Positions 51,256 to 60,065 of a stretch of DNA of 64,000 nt are shown here, one piece after another. The position numbers and the translations under genes were made by a program. Below the pieces are notes generated by a model. It had not been told where the DNA came from. It saw only the letters and a program-made list of their open reading frames with translations, and searched no databases. This DNA comes from Labrys sedimenti (GTDB taxonomy: Bacteria; Pseudomonadota; Alphaproteobacteria; Rhizobiales; Labraceae), in NCBI RefSeq assembly GCF_034424805.1, contig NZ_JAXOUF010000001.1:620001-684000 (forward strand). The letters are read 5' to 3'. The first letter of the stretch is position 1. Each line of letters begins with the position of its first letter.

Positions 51256-51456
51256 ATGCATCTTATAGTTCAGCCGTCGCAGGTCGGCAATAGGATTAAC
51301 CCGCAGCCGCCCATGGCATCCACGGTTCCCGCCCTTCGGATGGCGCCGTCCGTCGCTGCTCTTCGAATTGCCCGGCGCTTTGGTCTCCCTCTTTCCACGG
51401 CCATCCTGGTTTCGAGCTTGGCGGGCCTCAATTCGGAGGTGTCGACTAATGGGTAA
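51256..51456 (+). CDS. Small hypothetical protein of the element
   Basis: This 66-residue product starts at an ATG with GGTGAGAAG upstream and overlaps the next gene by eight bases. It has a helical, basic centre (MAPSVAALRIARRFGLPLST) that continues into a hydrophobic stretch (AILVSSLAGL). This resembles the short helix-turn-helix-like phage proteins placed before replication genes, but it cannot be assigned. Gene status rests on position and ribosome-binding site. Confidence 0.45.
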   Translation: MHLIVQPSQVGNRINPQPPMASTVPALRMAPSVAALRIARRFGLPLSTAILVSSLAGLNSEVSTNG

Positions 51457-51742
51457 GGCTCCTCTCTCCATGCGGGTCCGCGTTGGCGGACCGGACGGCA
51501 TTGTGCACCTTTTCAAGGGACGCGTCGCCAACACCCTGTCGCTTCTGAAAATGGCGGGCGAGCGCGGAATCACTCCTATTGAGCACCCTCAGCCGAGGAC
51601 TTCCGACTACGTTTTCAAGCTCAGAAGGGCAGGGGTTTCGATTGAAACGATCATGGAGCCCCACGGCGGCCCGTTCGCGGGTGAGCACGCTCGCTATGTG
51701 CTGCGCAGCCCGATCGAGGTGATTTCGGAGGTGCGTGCATGA
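51449..51742 (+). CDS. Winged-helix domain protein of the element
   Basis: This 97-residue protein has a winged-helix pattern frequent in Hyphomicrobiales prophages: VANTLSLLKMAGERGITPIE, then TSDYVFKLRRAGVSIETIME with a wing (HARYVLRSPIEVISEV). It may regulate or assist replication of the element. It starts inside the end of the preceding gene and its stop overlaps the next start (ATGA). Confidence 0.7.
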   Translation: MGKAPLSMRVRVGGPDGIVHLFKGRVANTLSLLKMAGERGITPIEHPQPRTSDYVFKLRRAGVSIETIMEPHGGPFAGEHARYVLRSPIEVISEVRA

Positions 51743-51969
51743 GCAAGCGACCTTCGCCGACTTATCGAGATGAAGAGCCGGGCCGGCACATCTCGATCTA
51801 CTCCGGCCGCGACTTGAAAGGTTTCGTCGTTATCCGTGACGACGAAGCCCATGGGTACACGGCCCAAGGCAAACATTTGTGTTCCTTCCACGGAGAACAG
51901 GACGGCTTCTTCGAAGCCCGTGCGCTTCTCCTGGGAAAGGCAGTTACGAGGGGCGCGCATGAGCACTGA
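51739..51969 (+). CDS. Hypothetical protein between winged-helix and helicase genes
   Basis: This 76-residue protein overlaps both neighbours (ATGA with the gene before, 11 bases with the helicase gene). It has short beta-like segments (HISIYSGRDLKGFVVIRDDE, AQGKHLCSFHG) and no recognised motif. The tight overlaps show that it belongs to the replication transcript. Confidence 0.6.
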   Translation: MSKRPSPTYRDEEPGRHISIYSGRDLKGFVVIRDDEAHGYTAQGKHLCSFHGEQDGFFEARALLLGKAVTRGAHEH

Positions 51970-53380
51970 TGCCACCCCCTATATCGTTGCGACAGAGCAG
52001 AATGTGCTCGGTGCTCTCCTGACGGACAACCGTGTATACGGTCGTATCGCTGGCATTCTCAGGCCCGAGCATTTCGCCGACCCATTGCATCAGCGCATCT
52101 ACGAGGTCGCCACCAATCAGATCAACGCCGGCCGCGTTGCCAATCCAATCTCCGTAAGGCCGGCCCTCGGGGAGGCTGAGATTGCACCCGGTGTCGATGT
52201 ACCGGCATATCTCGTGCGATTGTCCCAGGACACCGCGTCTCTGCTCGACGTGCACGATCATGCCGAGCTGATCCGCGACAGTTCGGCAATGCGGCGGTTG
52301 GCTGCGATTGGGGGCCAGCTATCCAGCCCTGCTTTGGAATATCCCTATCAGCGCCTCGGCACTGCATTCGACGAGATTGACGCTCTCCGCGCTGAACTGA
52401 CAGCCACCACGTCGCGGCGTCTTTCGATTGGAAAGGCCGGCGATGAAACACTTGACCGTATCGAGCGCGCCCGCCGCGGCGAAAAGGTTGATGTGTTCGT
52501 GCCTACCGGCTTTGATGATCTAGACCGCGCCTTGAATGGTGGCTGGTACGGCGGTGACCTTATCATCCTGGCCGGCCGCCCTGGCATGGGCAAGACCGTT
52601 GTGGCCTGTGCGGTAGGCGTAGAGGCGGCCCGCAAGGGTGCTGGTGTGCTGGCCTTCTCCTTGGAGATCGACAGCAACCAGACCGTATCCCGCATGATCG
52701 CCCACCGCGCCTACCAGCCTCATTCCACGCTGAATTTCGGCCGCATCACAGCCGCCAAGGATATCAGCGACGAAGAGATGCGGAGGATCGAGGCGGTTCA
52801 TGCCAGCATGAAGGAACTGCCGATCACGATCGACGACACGCCCAGGCTGACTGTCAGTCAGATTTACCAGAGGGCCAAGGCTGAACGGGACCGCTTGGCA
52901 GCCCGGGGCATCCCGCTTGCCCTGGTGGTGATCGACTACCTGAAATTCGTGAAGGCATCCGATCGGTATAAGGGGCAGCGGGTCTATGAGGTCGGAGAAA
53001 TTTCCTCGGGCCTCAAGGAGATGGCGAAAGAGCTGAAGGTCGCCGTCATCCTCTGTGCCCAGCTGAACCGCGGTATCGAGGCCGAGAAGGACAAGCGCCC
53101 GGACCTCGCGCACCTTCGTGAATCAGGCGACCTTGAGGCCGATGCCGATGCGGTGCTCTTCCTCTACCGCGAGCACTATTACCTCTCACGCAGTCCTGAA
53201 TTCCGCGCCAGTGACCCAGAGACCGTTACCAAGGCCCTCGACTGCGAAAACAAGCTCGAAATGATCATCGCGAAGAACCGGAAGGGGCCGACGACCAAGA
53301 TCGACCTGTTCTGCGACATCGCTTGCTCTCATGTAGCTCCGGTTCACTTCCTTCGGTGCGGAGGCCAGGCCTATGCGTGA
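51959..53380 (+). CDS. Replicative DNA helicase, DnaB type
   Basis: This 473-residue helicase has the N-terminal DnaB domain (ATEQNVLGALLTDNRVYGRI) and the RecA-like motor: Walker A GRPGMGKTVVACAVGVEAAR near residue 206, Walker B LALVVIDYLKFV near residue 320, and the later AVILCAQLNRGIEAEKDKRP with LRESGDLEADADAVLFLYRE. It would drive replication of the element, loaded by the next gene's product or host DnaC/DnaA. It is a separate copy from the chromosomal DnaB. It overlaps its neighbours on both sides. Confidence 0.93.
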   Translation: MSTDATPYIVATEQNVLGALLTDNRVYGRIAGILRPEHFADPLHQRIYEVATNQINAGRVANPISVRPALGEAEIAPGVDVPAYLVRLSQDTASLLDVHDHAELIRDSSAMRRLAAIGGQLSSPALEYPYQRLGTAFDEIDALRAELTATTSRRLSIGKAGDETLDRIERARRGEKVDVFVPTGFDDLDRALNGGWYGGDLIILAGRPGMGKTVVACAVGVEAARKGAGVLAFSLEIDSNQTVSRMIAHRAYQPHSTLNFGRITAAKDISDEEMRRIEAVHASMKELPITIDDTPRLTVSQIYQRAKAERDRLAARGIPLALVVIDYLKFVKASDRYKGQRVYEVGEISSGLKEMAKELKVAVILCAQLNRGIEAEKDKRPDLAHLRESGDLEADADAVLFLYREHYYLSRSPEFRASDPETVTKALDCENKLEMIIAKNRKGPTTKIDLFCDIACSHVAPVHFLRCGGQAYA

Positions 53381-54443
53381 TTACGGGAAGGTGGCTCCGT
53401 CGTTCTGGATCGGCAAAACCGGGAAACAGTTGCGCGGCAATCCCGATGCGCAGCTCGTCGCTCTGTATCTGATGACGAGTCCGCATTCGTCCATGACCGG
53501 CGTTTTCTATTGCCCGATCATCTACATCTCGAATGAAACGGGGATCCCCTTGGAAGGGGCTTCCAAGGCCCTTGGAAGCCTCCAGGAAGCCGATTTTTGT
53601 GTCTATGACCCGGATACCGAGACAGTTTTCGTTCGGGAGATGGCAAAGTTCCAGGTTGAACAGCAACTGAAGGCGACTGACAACCGGGTGAAAGGCATCA
53701 TCAAAGACTTCCAGTCGATGCCTAAGGGACTGATACAGCAAGCATTTTTCGATCGATATGCTGACGCCTTCCACCTTCCAGGCGACCGCTTGGATTGTGA
53801 TGAAATCGAAGCCCCTTCTAAGCCCCTCCGAAGCCAGGAACAGGAACAGGAACAGAATAATAAGATTTTGTCAGAACCGATCGCTGACGCTCTCGTTCTG
53901 ACCGATCCGGCTCAGGGAAAGCCAGAAAGTTCAAAACGAGGCGACGATGTCGAGCAGGCTGCGGCCGAATATACCCGCATTGCCGAGAAGGCTGGTTGGC
54001 CGAAACCTCAGAAACTGACGGACGAACGAAAACGCAAACTCAAGCTCAGGCTGGAAGAGGCTGGCGGCCTTCAGGGCTGGATTGCGGCGATTGAGCGAGC
54101 TGCCCGATCGCCACTGATGCGAGGGGAAAATGACCGAGGTTGGCGCGCCAGCATCGATTTCTTCCTCAAGCCCAGCAGTTTCCTCAGGCTGATCGAGGGC
54201 AACTACGACGACAAGCGGCGAAACTCAGGCAGTGTCATACCGCGTACCCCGCAGGACCAAGAAAAGGGCTGGGCCAACCAGCTCACCCTTTGGAAGCGCG
54301 GAAGCTGGAACGGCTATTGGGGTCCGGAGCCCCTGCAGCCTGAATGCATCATCCCGCCTGAGTTCGTGAAGCGTTGGGAAGCATCCGTGCTTCCGCTTGC
54401 CCAGAGCTGTCCGCCGCCAATCCCCGAAAGCAGGACCCTCTGA
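53373..54443 (+). CDS. Phage replication protein (helicase loader/initiator-like)
   Basis: This 356-residue protein overlaps the helicase gene by eight bases. The N-terminal about 110 residues (FWIGKTGKQLRGNPDAQLVA, then LYLMTSPHSSMTGVFYCPII) are typical of phage replication-initiation proteins with a winged-helix fold. A Gln/Glu linker (EQEQEQNN) follows, and the C-terminal part has RGWRASIDFFLKPSSFLRLI, as in DnaT/primosomal and phage O-like proteins. It probably loads the helicase. The exact origin is not identified; none with clear iterons was seen. Confidence 0.75.
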   Translation: MRDYGKVAPSFWIGKTGKQLRGNPDAQLVALYLMTSPHSSMTGVFYCPIIYISNETGIPLEGASKALGSLQEADFCVYDPDTETVFVREMAKFQVEQQLKATDNRVKGIIKDFQSMPKGLIQQAFFDRYADAFHLPGDRLDCDEIEAPSKPLRSQEQEQEQNNKILSEPIADALVLTDPAQGKPESSKRGDDVEQAAAEYTRIAEKAGWPKPQKLTDERKRKLKLRLEEAGGLQGWIAAIERAARSPLMRGENDRGWRASIDFFLKPSSFLRLIEGNYDDKRRNSGSVIPRTPQDQEKGWANQLTLWKRGSWNGYWGPEPLQPECIIPPEFVKRWEASVLPLAQSCPPPIPESRTL

Positions 54444-54859
54444 TGTCCAACGTGATCTCCCTTCACCCACGCTCAGCGCCGGAGCCCATCGAGTGGCCAG
54501 CATGCGAGACGATCGACGATGCCTTCGTTGTCGCGATGCTCGCCTTCATGGATTGCTTGGCCGAGACCGAACACCAAGCGGCGCTTGAGGGGCTTTATGT
54601 TCAGAGGCCAGCCAGCTTGCCACCGCTGTCGCAAATACAACTCGGCGGCCACGCGATGACGCTCGATCAGGTATTTGCCGCAGGCGGCACCATCAAAAAG
54701 CCGCTGCCCGTAGTGGCGCTGGCACTGTTCCATTTGTGGCGGAAGCTGATGCGCAGTGACGGCCTGCCGCCAATCGCAACCTACAGCGAAGCCGCTGACT
54801 TCTTGTTGAAGTCGGCGAGTTCCCTGAAAAACAGGGAGGCAGAGAATGCCCCAGCCTGA
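54443..54859 (+). CDS. Hypothetical protein of the element
   Basis: This 138-residue protein starts inside the stop of the replication gene (TGATG). It opens with the short motif SNVISLHPR, which is common at the start of small rhizobial phage proteins, and is otherwise helical with no recognised domain. It overlaps the next gene by 14 bases, so it is part of the same transcript. Confidence 0.6.
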   Translation: MSNVISLHPRSAPEPIEWPACETIDDAFVVAMLAFMDCLAETEHQAALEGLYVQRPASLPPLSQIQLGGHAMTLDQVFAAGGTIKKPLPVVALALFHLWRKLMRSDGLPPIATYSEAADFLLKSASSLKNREAENAPA

Positions 54860-55220
54860 AAGCTACGCCATTGCCCCGCGCCTCCTTGAGGAGGTGAACC
54901 TTCTTCTGGTGCGCCAGATCTCAGACGCCGTCGACGGCGAGCCGATCCAGACAGATCAGGCATGGCCGCTCGGCGTCATTGCCGGCGGAATAGTGGCTCG
55001 CCTCAAGCCGCAGACCGAACTCGAAGGAATGCTGGCTGCCCAAATGGTCGCCCTGCATTTCGCAGCCATGGATGACTTCGCCAAGGCGAAGCAGTGCCCG
55101 GCAGACGACATCAAGGATCGCTTCCTCGCCGATGCGATCGAGAAATGCCGGACTTTCGCGATGACGGTTGGCGCCCTTGCCGAAGCCCGCAGTTTACGAG
55201 GAGAGCCGGCATGCCTCTGA
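54846..55220 (+). CDS. Hypothetical helical protein preceding the terminase gene
   Basis: This 124-residue, mostly helical protein has conserved-looking segments GMLAAQMVALHFAAMDDFAK and LADAIEKCRTFAMTVGALAE. Similar proteins stand just before terminase small subunit genes in rhizobial prophages, where their function is not known. It overlaps both neighbours. Confidence 0.65.
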   Translation: MPQPESYAIAPRLLEEVNLLLVRQISDAVDGEPIQTDQAWPLGVIAGGIVARLKPQTELEGMLAAQMVALHFAAMDDFAKAKQCPADDIKDRFLADAIEKCRTFAMTVGALAEARSLRGEPACL

Positions 55221-55855
55221 ACCGAAAGCAGCAGCGTTTCGTCGAGGAATTTATCGTCGACCTGAATGGCACGAAGGCAGCAATCCGCGCCGGCTACAGC
55301 ATTCGCTCGGCCTATGCGATTGCCAGCGCTCTGTTGAGCAAACATGAAATCCAAGCTGCGATCACCGCGGAGCGCCGCAAACAGTCCGAGCGAACCGGTG
55401 TCACCGCAGATCGGATCATCCTTGAACTGGCACGCATCGCCTTGGCGGATATTCGCGACATCGCGCAGTGGGGTGAAACCGTCGCGATCAAGGACGCGGA
55501 AACCGGGGAGGAGAGGCTGATCCAGGGTCTATCCATGGTGCCGTCATCCGACCTCACCCCCGACATGGCCGCCAGCATCGCGGAGGTATCTCACGCTCGC
55601 GACGGCACCCTCCGAGTCAAGCTCCATGACAAGAACTCTGCGCTCGAAAAACTGGGCAGGCATCTTCGCCTGTTCCCCTCCTCGCATGAGGTCTCGGGAC
55701 CGAACGGAGCACCAATTCCAGTTGAGGAGACGGTCAAACCACCCCGCGAGCTCGCGAAGATGCTCCTCTCTCTCATTCAGCAAGCCCACCGCGAAGAGGC
55801 GGCACCACAGCCTGGAAAAAATTCTCAAGTCATCGAAAGGAAACCCAATGACTGA
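55211..55855 (+). CDS. terS: Phage terminase small subunit
   Basis: This 214-residue protein has the terminase small subunit N-terminus LNRKQQRFVEEFIVDLNGTK and AAIRAGYSIRSAYAIASALL, a helix-turn-helix that recognises the packaging site. The middle part (LARIALADIRDIAQWGE, LHDKNSALEKLGRHLRLF) is typical of the family. A large subunit gene should follow directly but does not. The 3' end overlaps the next gene by eight bases. Confidence 0.9.
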   Translation: MPLNRKQQRFVEEFIVDLNGTKAAIRAGYSIRSAYAIASALLSKHEIQAAITAERRKQSERTGVTADRIILELARIALADIRDIAQWGETVAIKDAETGEERLIQGLSMVPSSDLTPDMAASIAEVSHARDGTLRVKLHDKNSALEKLGRHLRLFPSSHEVSGPNGAPIPVEETVKPPRELAKMLLSLIQQAHREEAAPQPGKNSQVIERKPND

Positions 55856-56438
55856 AACAGAAACCACGCAGTACCAGCTTGTCACGCATACGATCATTCT
55901 TTGCCGGACGGATGATCGCCAACTTTGGCAGATCGCGGAATGGTGGAACGGCAGCGCGAGTGTCCTGAAAAAGGGCCGCCTCTCGTCGTTGTGGCCCGAA
56001 GCCCGTATGTTGGCGTTTCGCTCAGGCGCTCGAAAGGATCTGATTGAGACCAACAAGACCCTGCGTATACTCCTTGAGGATCCCTACGATGTGCAGACCA
56101 TCATCTGCCCGAGTGGTCTTCCGGAATCTGCGAAATGGGTCGAGTTGGAGATGAAGACGAAGTCCGGCGATCCGCAATTTTCCCGTTACGTGGGTGAGGG
56201 GGCTCTGGGGCAGGATCTTCACTTTGATCTAAATCTCGTTGACGCCAAGATCCCGCCATATCGGATCGGTGAAATTGCATTCTTTGCAGATGCCCGCGCC
56301 ATCGACATGAGTACCAGCTTCGCCGAGATGGTGAAGGCGCGACAGGATACCGCGGCACGATACCTGGCGCACGGGGCTGCGATGGCGGAGGCAAGGTCTG
56401 GGGTGCTTCCACGGCGCAAGGGGAGGGCCTTTAGCTAG
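55848..56438 (+). CDS. Hypothetical protein after terS
   Basis: This 196-residue soluble protein overlaps the terS stop by eight bases. It has no recognised domain; segments RQLWQIAEWWNGSASVLKKG and YRIGEIAFFADARAIDMSTS are visible, and the C-terminus is basic (LPRRKGRAFS). Gene overlap suggests co-expression with terS. Its position is where a large terminase would normally be. Confidence 0.6.
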   Translation: MTETETTQYQLVTHTIILCRTDDRQLWQIAEWWNGSASVLKKGRLSSLWPEARMLAFRSGARKDLIETNKTLRILLEDPYDVQTIICPSGLPESAKWVELEMKTKSGDPQFSRYVGEGALGQDLHFDLNLVDAKIPPYRIGEIAFFADARAIDMSTSFAEMVKARQDTAARYLAHGAAMAEARSGVLPRRKGRAFS

Positions 56439-56488
56439 CCTCACCCTCGATCACGCATGGAGTGTCCATCAGGTGGCCAGCGGAAGTC

Positions 56489-56923
56489 ATGGAGGCGATT
56501 TTTGGACGCCGCAGCTACGGTGGTGGCGGCAGCCGTGGCAAGCCCGCCAGCGACTCTCAGAATCGATCCTATGACTCGTCTGTGTGGAAGCGCCGATCAT
56601 CCCACCGTGAAGACAACATCTCGGCATCAGTCGTCCGCATGGACAAGATCGATGCAGAGATGTGGGAGATCAGCGAGAACCTGCATCGTGCAGACCTCAC
56701 GGTTTTGCAACGTGACACGCAGGTAGCTCGCTGGATCGAGCTCCAAGAGCAAAAGAGGCAATCGGCGCAGGTTGCGCCGAAAGGTCGTCGCGCAGAAGTG
56801 GGACCTGATTTGGGACTTTGGCAGAACGATCAATATTTATCACGTTTATTCAATACGTTAGGTCTCGTCCGTGGCGGAGAAGCCCTCCGCATAGCTGTCT
56901 GTTGGTGGCGTCCCACCCCCTAG
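56489..56923 (+). CDS. Hypothetical protein with a possibly replaced C-terminus
   Basis: This 144-residue frame has a Gly/Ser/Arg-rich N-terminus (FGRRSYGGGGSRG), a helical centre (MDKIDAEMWEISENLHRADL) and a C-terminal about 35 residues of quite different character (Trp- and Cys-containing) that begins where the DNA turns AT-rich near 56810. The original gene may have been cut by the insertion of the lysozyme-protease module. Starts at 56457 or 56462 are also open. It overlaps the convergent protease gene by four bases. Confidence 0.45.
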   Translation: MEAIFGRRSYGGGGSRGKPASDSQNRSYDSSVWKRRSSHREDNISASVVRMDKIDAEMWEISENLHRADLTVLQRDTQVARWIELQEQKRQSAQVAPKGRRAEVGPDLGLWQNDQYLSRLFNTLGLVRGGEALRIAVCWWRPTP

Positions 56924-58011
56924 ACGCAGCCATTATCCACTATCGTGAATTCGTTAAGTGTTCCCTTGAGCTCAGCCTCGGGATGCCGATCTACTCCAGT
57001 CCGTGGGGCACGTGGATCGAAGAAATATTTGAGGTCGGCGTTGCGGGCCACAAACTCGTTGTAGAGATCATGATTGCGTCCATAGCGGACTCCAAATTTC
57101 GTTCCATCAGTATCAACACTACGCGTTGTTATAGTAATTCCGCTGCCATCCCTCAAAGCTGCAAAAAGTTGATTGCTGCATAGCTTTGCGCCATCTTCCT
57201 TGACCTGAAATATAACAAACATATCCTTTTTCCAACCAAGCCGAACTGCCACCGAATTTCGACCATATACGATATCGTCGGATTCAATGTCGGCGCCATT
57301 TTGCCAGTCATGAATGTCTAAATTTGCAAATAACCTGTTGTTAGCAAGGAATTTTAATGAATAAGAATTTGCAATGACCGACAGCTTGAGATCCGAGACT
57401 TGAGGCGACGGTAGTGGAGTTCTGGAGCATGTGTCATATCCTCTTTTTGCTACTTCCTCACTTCTCAGTCTGTCCGGATACACATCGTCCGTTTCGAGAC
57501 GTATGCGTTCCAAGAGATCAAACATAGATTGCCACGGACGCCCCATGCTAGCTACCGCGCATCCGGCAAAAAAATCTGCCTCTTCTTCCTTTTCCCGGTC
57601 AGGGATGTTCCGTCTAAATGACAAATGCCTTTGGACAAAGTGTCCCAACTCGTGACCTAGAACCGCAATTATTTCGACTTTGTTTGTTCCGAGAACTTCT
57701 TGAAACCACCTTGGATCATAGACAATGTATTCACCTTCAATAACTCCGTCAAATGTTGAGTCTTGTACGATAGTAGATTGAACTCGATTAGCATATTGGC
57801 ACGGTATAACCACTATATCACTTTTAATTGCCATTGCCGCGCCAATTTCCTTGACTATCTGTTCGGCGTCTGATTGTGCAATTCCTAACGCCTTATGCGC
57901 ATAATAATCCTTGATACAGCCCATGACCTGGCCCGATGCTGATGTAATGGCCACACCAAGACCGAATGCTACTGTCGCGATTGCTGCAAATAAAGAACGG
58001 CCTTTTACCAT
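56920..58011 (-). CDS. Exported HExxH zinc metalloprotease (M48-like), AT-rich
   Basis: This 363-residue protein has a signal peptide (LFAAIATVAFGLGVAITSASG, residues 7-27) and a gluzincin active site: HELGH at residues 120-124 with Glu in EKEEEADFFAG (near 143) as third ligand, as in M48 peptidases. There are no membrane helices as in HtpX. The C-terminal 170 residues are a domain I do not recognise (DVYPDRLRSEEVAKRGYDTC, KKDMFVIFQVKEDGAKLC). It lies seven bases after the lysozyme gene, as an operon read against the rest of the element. Local GC is clearly lower than in the chromosome. Confidence 0.75.
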   Translation of the reverse strand: MVKGRSLFAAIATVAFGLGVAITSASGQVMGCIKDYYAHKALGIAQSDAEQIVKEIGAAMAIKSDIVVIPCQYANRVQSTIVQDSTFDGVIEGEYIVYDPRWFQEVLGTNKVEIIAVLGHELGHFVQRHLSFRRNIPDREKEEEADFFAGCAVASMGRPWQSMFDLLERIRLETDDVYPDRLRSEEVAKRGYDTCSRTPLPSPQVSDLKLSVIANSYSLKFLANNRLFANLDIHDWQNGADIESDDIVYGRNSVAVRLGWKKDMFVIFQVKEDGAKLCSNQLFAALRDGSGITITTRSVDTDGTKFGVRYGRNHDLYNEFVARNADLKYFFDPRAPRTGVDRHPEAELKGTLNEFTIVDNGCV

Positions 58012-58018
58012 GGTAGCC

Positions 58019-58738
58019 TCACTCGCCTTTTCGAATATCAACGGCCGTCAAGCCAGAGGCGATGCCAAGTGAAGCGCAGCTCTTTCTGTCAAATTTTCCT
58101 TTTGGATTATACCTTAGTTCGCCGCGAAATAGATTAACTTCACATTTTCTGCGATCGATCAATCCTTGAAGAACCTCCCCCTTTGCTTTAATCCATCTGG
58201 GAAATTCTCTTTCAGCTAGTTTGTAATTCCGCTGATTGACGAATATCAGCAGATGAGATTTTGAGAAATTCTCTTTATTCACATTGAAGACAAAAGAGGA
58301 CAACGCGCTAAACTGATCATCGGTGGTATCTACCTTAACCAATTGCTGAACTGCCCGCCGCGCACTCCGTGTATCTTCTTCGAGTATCTCTAAGCCTTTC
58401 TCAGTCGATATCGGTTGAGCAAAGCGCCCGTTTTCCACCTTCTTGAGATCAATCTTCTCGCACCGATTAAGGCTGAGGAGATGCCCATAGCCTACCGTGC
58501 AATAGCCGACCGGATCGTTATAGGGTATGGCTGACCACCCCTCGAAGTCCTTGATTAGATCCATTGCCAAAGGAGTTATTGGCCTTGCAGGTGCCGTGGT
58601 CGCAATGCCAAGTTGCTGGAGTTTGAAGTCTTCAATTTGACTACCCGCCATTATGTGGTCAGCGGGAGGGGTCTCCTGTTGGCTATAAGCGGAGTTGCTT
58701 AGAATAAGACTAAATAGAACCAGGATTGCTGCACGCAT
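58019..58738 (-). CDS. Exported lysozyme (glycoside hydrolase family 24), AT-rich
   Basis: This 239-residue protein has a signal peptide (AAILVLFSLILSNSAYS, residues 3-19) and a T4/P22-type lysozyme domain with the complete triad Glu66, Asp75 and Thr81 in FEGWSAIPYNDPVGYCTVGY followed by GH. RRKCEVNLFRGE is the usual late motif. It should cut peptidoglycan in the periplasm or outside the cell. No holin is seen next to it. Its partner, a secreted metalloprotease, follows seven bases downstream. The region 58739-59016 upstream is AT-rich and holds its promoter but no gene I can support. Confidence 0.85.
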   Translation of the reverse strand: MRAAILVLFSLILSNSAYSQQETPPADHIMAGSQIEDFKLQQLGIATTAPARPITPLAMDLIKDFEGWSAIPYNDPVGYCTVGYGHLLSLNRCEKIDLKKVENGRFAQPISTEKGLEILEEDTRSARRAVQQLVKVDTTDDQFSALSSFVFNVNKENFSKSHLLIFVNQRNYKLAEREFPRWIKAKGEVLQGLIDRRKCEVNLFRGELRYNPKGKFDRKSCASLGIASGLTAVDIRKGE

Positions 58739-59016
58739 TGCATTCTCTCCGTTGTTCTATAATCCGATACGGCTAAGATATTTCTCTATTTGTAAGGGAG
58801 GCACAATGATAGTTTTAATCTTATTGGGCCTAAAACCCTGCCGACGTGCCATGATATTGATGCTAGCGTGACTAGAGCGTGACGATAGAATTAATTCACA
58901 CCCTCAAAGATCACCGCATTATGTTACAGACTTCAATCTCTTATGCTCTAGCCCACACGTAACAGCGAAAACGATTGTTGCGATGAAGTCTGCAGCACTA
59001 AGAGTAGCAGATGGAA

Positions 59017-59475
59017 TCAGTTGTTTGGCCCACACCACCAAAAGCGCCGTTCTTCGCGCGCTGCGGCTCCTGCCCTCCACGGCCGGGCGAGGTCCTCGCG
59101 AACCAACTGCATGCCGGCATTGACGCCCGATGGACTACCGATCCGTAGGGCGCCTAGCGTGCGGCCATATAGGTCCTTGTGCCCGTCACGCTCCACATAA
59201 ACCACCTTGCCCCTGATCAGTTGCGCCAGCCTTGCCTTGGCCTTGAGGCCTTGCTGCAATCCCTCATCGCAATCGGGATGAAAGACTTCGGGCGCATCGA
59301 TATCGCGCAGTCTGACTTTCTCAGCACAGCCGGGGCCAGGCTTTTTGCAGGGCAGCGCGACGGTGTCACCGTCGAGCACGATGATGCGATTGCCGTCGAC
59401 CGGCTCATAGGTGGCCGCCAGTGCGGGTGAGGCGAAGAGGAGGAGGGGTAGGGCGATACGCAGAACTGGTTTCAT
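59017..59475 (-). CDS. Exported thermonuclease-family (SNase-like) protein
   Basis: This 152-residue protein has a signal peptide (IALPLLLFASPALA, cleavage near residue 20) and a staphylococcal-nuclease-like OB fold. VLDGDTVALP supplies the Ca-binding Asp, VRLRDIDAPEVFHP the catalytic Arg and Glu, and DLYGRTLGAL the second Arg, so it could be an active nuclease. Four cysteines may form disulfides. Such genes are common in rhizobial prophages; a role in degrading external DNA or in lysis is possible. Confidence 0.85.
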   Translation of the reverse strand: MKPVLRIALPLLLFASPALAATYEPVDGNRIIVLDGDTVALPCKKPGPGCAEKVRLRDIDAPEVFHPDCDEGLQQGLKAKARLAQLIRGKVVYVERDGHKDLYGRTLGALRIGSPSGVNAGMQLVREDLARPWRAGAAAREERRFWWCGPNN

Positions 59476-59490
59476 TCGTCTCCCATAGCA

Positions 59491-59847
59491 TCAGGCGCCG
59501 ACTGATTTCGATATCGGCACCCACCGGCCGCGCACCTTGTGCAGGCCTTTCCGCGCCATGTAGGTGGCCCGCTCCTCGTCGTTCCAAGCCTTGCGATTGA
59601 ACCACTCACCGCCAAATCGGGCCTGAAAGCGTTCGGCATGCTCCCGATCGGCAAAGCAAAAGACCACGTAATGCACGGCATCCCGGCTTACCGAATGTCC
59701 CCGGGGGCAAAGGCTCAAGCCTTCGTCACGGCAGAAGCCGCGGACGACATCATAGTTTCTGCCTCCGCAGGTTTCCTGAGGGACGCGGATCTGGTGGGGC
59801 CAGCCGCGGTCGATCATCGGTGGATCGAGTTCGTTTCGGCGCATCAC
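59491..59847 (-). CDS. Hypothetical protein of the element
   Basis: This 118-residue soluble protein has a Cys-containing centre (GFCRDEGLSLCPRGH) and a ferredoxin-like strand-helix pattern (VHYVVFCFADREHAERFQAR). It overlaps the gene upstream by four bases (ATGA) and precedes the nuclease gene by 15 bp, so the three form a minus-strand operon. Similar genes sit before phage nuclease genes; the function is unknown. Confidence 0.6.
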   Translation of the reverse strand: MMRRNELDPPMIDRGWPHQIRVPQETCGGRNYDVVRGFCRDEGLSLCPRGHSVSRDAVHYVVFCFADREHAERFQARFGGEWFNRKAWNDEERATYMARKGLHKVRGRWVPISKSVGA

Positions 59848-60065
59848 CAGCGGCCCCGCATGAAGCCACGGGAAATGCCCTCAGCCAGTCGGCCGGCCGC
59901 CTCAGTCTGGGCTTCCAGGTCAGCCTGCAGGTGATCGGTCAGGATGATCAGGGCTCGGACGGCCGCCCTGGCATCCCCATCGCAGGCCGCAATCGCCTTG
60001 TTGACACGGGCGTCCAGGTCCAGCGGTGGCCCTGCCGCTGTGTTATCGATCCGTCGCGCTTTCAT
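59844..60065 (-). CDS. Small hypothetical helical protein
   Basis: This 73-residue product starts at 60065 with GGAGGGGAT upstream. It is a helix-rich protein (VNKAIAACDGDARAAVRALI, then LTDHLQADLEAQTEAAGRLA) with no recognised domain and is first in the minus-strand operon leading to the nuclease gene. It is divergent from the SRAP gene. Confidence 0.6.
   Translation of the reverse strand: MKARRIDNTAAGPPLDLDARVNKAIAACDGDARAAVRALIILTDHLQADLEAQTEAAGRLAEGISRGFMRGRW

Noticed and set aside
54846..55855. Large terminase or portal gene near terS
   Set aside because: None of the frames from 53 to 57 kb shows Walker A/B and nuclease motifs of a large terminase; the only ATPase motor is the DnaB-type helicase at 51959.
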